Below, piece by piece: positions 62,339 to 64,000 of a stretch of 64,000 nucleotides of DNA. The DNA is from Natronomonas sp. (GTDB lineage: Archaea > Halobacteriota > Halobacteria > Halobacteriales > Haloarculaceae): the NCBI RefSeq assembly GCF_028274965.1, contig NZ_JAQCNO010000018.1:27178-91177 (forward strand), in the 5' to 3' direction. The notes under the pieces were generated by a model. It saw only the letters and a program-made list of their open reading frames with translations, did no database searches and was not told the origin of the DNA. Made by a program: the position numbers and the translations under genes. How positions within the stretch are numbered: the stretch's first letter is position 1; every line of letters starts with the position of its first letter.

Positions 62339-62815
62339 ATGGCTCTCAGCGGGTTCGCGTCGGTCCCGGTCGTTCTCAGGTTCCCGATCGCACTCCTCGC
62401 GGCGGTCCCGGCGCTTCTCGTCATGGATCGGGTGATGGCGTCGCTTCCGGAGGGGACGTCCCCGCCCGCCGTTGCCGCCGGCGTCCTCACCGACACGGCG
62501 ATCGACGACGCGCCGGGGCGCGTGGCCGCGGTCGCTCACTACCTCGCCGGGCTGGGGACCGGCCTGCTGTTCGTCTATCTCGCGTTGCTCACCGAGACGC
62601 TTCTCGGCGGCGCGTCGGTCGTCTCGGTCGCCCTCGGAGCGCTCGCGCTGTACGCGCTGATGGTCGCCTTCTTCCTCTTTGTTCCCCTGCCGCGTGCCCC
62701 CGGCGTCACCGACGCGAGACGCCGCGCGATCGGCCGCGACTGGGCGATCGCCGCCGCGGCGTACCTCGCTGTCCTGGTTCCGCTCGTCGTCGCGCTGACG
62801 CTCGTCGCCGCGTGA
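62339..62815 (+). CDS. Four-helix membrane protein
   Basis: A 158-residue protein with helices at about 12-30, 60-85, 90-115 and 135-157. A charged DARRRAIGRDW segment precedes the last helix. Haloarchaeal membrane protein of unknown function. It begins 103 bp after urtE, so it may be outside that operon. Confidence 0.72.
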   Translation: MALSGFASVPVVLRFPIALLAAVPALLVMDRVMASLPEGTSPPAVAAGVLTDTAIDDAPGRVAAVAHYLAGLGTGLLFVYLALLTETLLGGASVVSVALGALALYALMVAFFLFVPLPRAPGVTDARRRAIGRDWAIAAAAYLAVLVPLVVALTLVAA

Positions 62816-62837
62816 CACTCGGCTCTCCGGTGTGTTG

Positions 62838-63101
62838 TTACCCGCACGGGAGCCGCCGCTCCATCGCGCTGACGTACGCCGCTGCGAGCTCGCCGGCCGG
62901 CAGCGCCTCGCGGGCCTGCCGACACCCGAACCGAAGCCGTTCGCGGCGCTGACCGGCCGGGAGCTTCGTCTCGACGACCGTCTCGGCGCTTTCGAGCACC
63001 GACGCGGCGAGGGCCGTTTCCCCGCTTTTCGCCGCCACCCGCGCCTCCTCGAACAGCTGTGCGAGCGTCGCTCGCACGTCGGCCGGCATCCCGTCGGTCA
63101 C
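62838..63101 (-). CDS. Small helical protein, 87 aa
   Basis: An 87-residue soluble, mostly helical protein (MTDGMPADVRATLAQLFEE, then ARVAAKSGETALAASVLES, GCRQAREALPAGELAAAYV). It resembles short haloarchaeal proteins of unknown role that I have seen under DUF names; the exact family is uncertain. A single alpha-helical domain is inferred. It ends 22 bp from the convergent membrane-protein gene. Confidence 0.65.
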   Translation of the reverse strand: MTDGMPADVRATLAQLFEEARVAAKSGETALAASVLESAETVVETKLPAGQRRERLRFGCRQAREALPAGELAAAYVSAMERRLPCG

Positions 63102-63528
63102 GGCACTCCGCGTCGGTCGCGGGCGGTTGTTGGCCTCTCGGGTCGGTCCATGCCGGGATTACGGGTCGGGACAGTAGCGTCTTGCGGTCGTCGCCCTCCC
63201 GACGTGGCTGCCGATGAGCGGACGGCCCGAGTCCGGTCAGCCAGAAGTGCCGCCGGGTCCGGGCCGTCTGACGACGGGTCGAAACAGCGATCGCGCCGAG
63301 GGTCGGACTCGGACGTGGAATGGGATCGAAATGAGATTCAGCAGCCGGACGGGTAACTGTCCCATTCCACCTGAAGGAAGGACCGGAACCGGATTGGCTC
63401 TGTTCGCACGAAAACGTGGGTTATCAAGTCACCCGGAGTTGCCCCGCTCGGAGCCGGCGGTCGGCGCCCGATCCTCATCGATCGAACCTCCCAGTAGGCT
63501 TTTGACAGGCGCCCGAGCAACATATACA
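63102..63528. other. 427-bp gap with a long inverted repeat
   Basis: No credible gene is seen. The stretch holds a perfect 11-bp inverted repeat at 63315-63325 and 63360-63370. Short open frames here look like non-coding GC-rich sequence or a decayed fragment, with no transposase motif. Confidence 0.6.
63315..63370. repeat. Perfect 11-bp inverted repeat
   Basis: GTGGAATGGGA (63315-63325) and TCCCATTCCAC (63360-63370) are exact reverse complements with a 34-bp spacer. It could be a large hairpin, a remnant of a mobile-element end or a binding site. No direct repeats flank it. Confidence 0.8.
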
Positions 63529-64000
63529 ATGTCTCCGGATAGATCACCGACGCCGACGGAACACGACGACTCACTCCGTCGGTCGTTCGTCGTGCTTTTT
63601 TTCGCGCTGTGTCTCGCCGTCGCCTTCGCCGGGGCGATGGGCACCGTCTCGGCGGCACAGGGCGATCAGTACGACCCCGGAACGACCGAACCCGACGCCT
63701 CGACGGTCTGGGTGCTGAACGGCACCGGCGGCGTCGCGGAGAACTTCACCGTCACCGCCGACGCCAACATCACCCGGAACGGGACGGTCGTCGGCAGCAC
63801 CGACTCCGACAACACGGCCGACGTGCTCTCGTTTGCGATCGGCAACCTGACCGCGGCCAACGACACCGTCGTGGTCGGCGACGGCGAGTACAACCTCACC
63901 GACTCGGGCACCGGGGCCGGGCTGAACCTCGCCGGCGATCCTGACGGCAACCTCTCGAAGATCAACGCCACGGACGGCGCCGGCGCCGTCATCATCAACT
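63529..64000 (+). CDS. Secreted, sequon-rich surface protein (N-terminal part, runs off the right edge)
   Basis: Only 157 codons lie in the window. A cytoplasmic N-terminus (about 1-19) and signal peptide (SFVVLFFALCLAVAFAGAM, then TVSAA) precede a mature part that is rich in Asp/Thr/Asn. It carries at least nine N-glycosylation sequons, among them NGT (twice), NFT, NIT, NLT (twice), NDT, NLS and NAT. This resembles the start of an S-layer-like or PGF/CTERM-type surface glycoprotein; the C-terminal sorting signal is outside the window. ATG at 63529; a weak TATA-like GGCTTTTGAC lies about 28 bp upstream. Confidence 0.75.
   Translation, partial: MSPDRSPTPTEHDDSLRRSFVVLFFALCLAVAFAGAMGTVSAAQGDQYDPGTTEPDASTVWVLNGTGGVAENFTVTADANITRNGTVVGSTDSDNTADVLSFAIGNLTAANDTVVVGDGEYNLTDSGTGAGLNLAGDPDGNLSKINATDGAGAVIIN

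Noticed and set aside
63338..63658. A 106-codon minus-strand frame reaching into the surface-protein gene
   Set aside because: It overlaps the signal-peptide region of a better-supported plus-strand gene and shows Arg-rich non-coding-like sequence. A decayed insertion-element fragment was considered but no transposase motif is present.
1..64000. CRISPR array, provirus or insertion sequence
   Set aside because: No regularly spaced repeats, no transposase DDE or HUH motifs, no integrase and no phage structural genes were found; the CARF-like regulator at 31625-32521 is the only element suggestive of CRISPR biology.

Overview
The window reads as chromosomal DNA of a haloarchaeon (class Halobacteria). 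It is very GC-rich and its proteins are rich in Asp and Glu. Many starts sit about 24-30 bp after a TATA-like element, as in leaderless archaeal transcripts. Several products are typical of this group: a CtaA-half/CtaB fusion, NuoCD, an HMG-CoA reductase of 403 residues, archaeal RibL, Tat-type lipoproteins with RR motifs, and many small membrane proteins of haloarchaeal unknown families. I see no rRNA, tRNA, CRISPR array, transposase or prophage gene.

Layout. 1-8400: aerobic terminal oxidase cluster. On the minus strand lie coxB, coxC, two small membrane proteins and coxA (cut by the left edge). Divergent on the plus strand are the heme o synthase ctaB, a membrane protein and an ABC-2 exporter pair, followed on the minus strand by a 5-formyl-THF cyclo-ligase relative and a DUF420 protein. 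8660-15300: a glycosyltransferase, FAD synthase coupled to a JAMM/MPN protease, and the large glutamate synthase subunit. 15400-19300: zinc-ribbon and membrane proteins, a formate/nitrite-type channel, a Usp protein and hmgA. 19570-26400: nadA-nadB-nadC (quinolinate route to NAD), PspA, thrS and a small membrane protein. 26500-36220: aldo/keto reductase, an HTH regulator, a tandem pair of YdjM-like membrane proteins, lipoproteins, a CARF-like HTH regulator, a membrane-fused spermidine-synthase-like protein and a winged-helix protein. 36400-40700: nuoA-B-CD-H-I, with nuoJ to nuoN not following. 40880-48700: threonine aldolase, LutC and a LutB-LutA fusion, leuS and a quinone-oxidoreductase-like enzyme.

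48700-53900 is an accessory-looking stretch of small or family-orphan genes: a DUF-type protein behind a DtxR-like operator and a 22-codon upstream ORF, several membrane proteins, a lipoprotein, a truncated hemoglobin and an ABM-domain protein. 53960-62240 is a coherent metabolic block: two amidase-signature hydrolases followed by a five-gene UrtABCDE-type ABC importer, with no urease. I read this as uptake and hydrolysis of short amides or urea-like compounds for nitrogen. Glutamate synthase elsewhere in the window would fit downstream ammonia assimilation. The right edge carries a small membrane protein, a small hypothetical protein, a 427-bp gap with a perfect inverted repeat, and the 5' part of a secreted, sequon-dense surface protein.

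Most genes are ordinary haloarchaeal housekeeping genes. The points most worth following are the iron-type operator with coupled micro-ORF (48920-49101), the tandem membrane-hydrolase pair in which one copy has lost its histidines (28181-29505), the shortened nuo operon, the amide-utilisation block and the LutB-LutA protein with a cysteine-less first CCG half.
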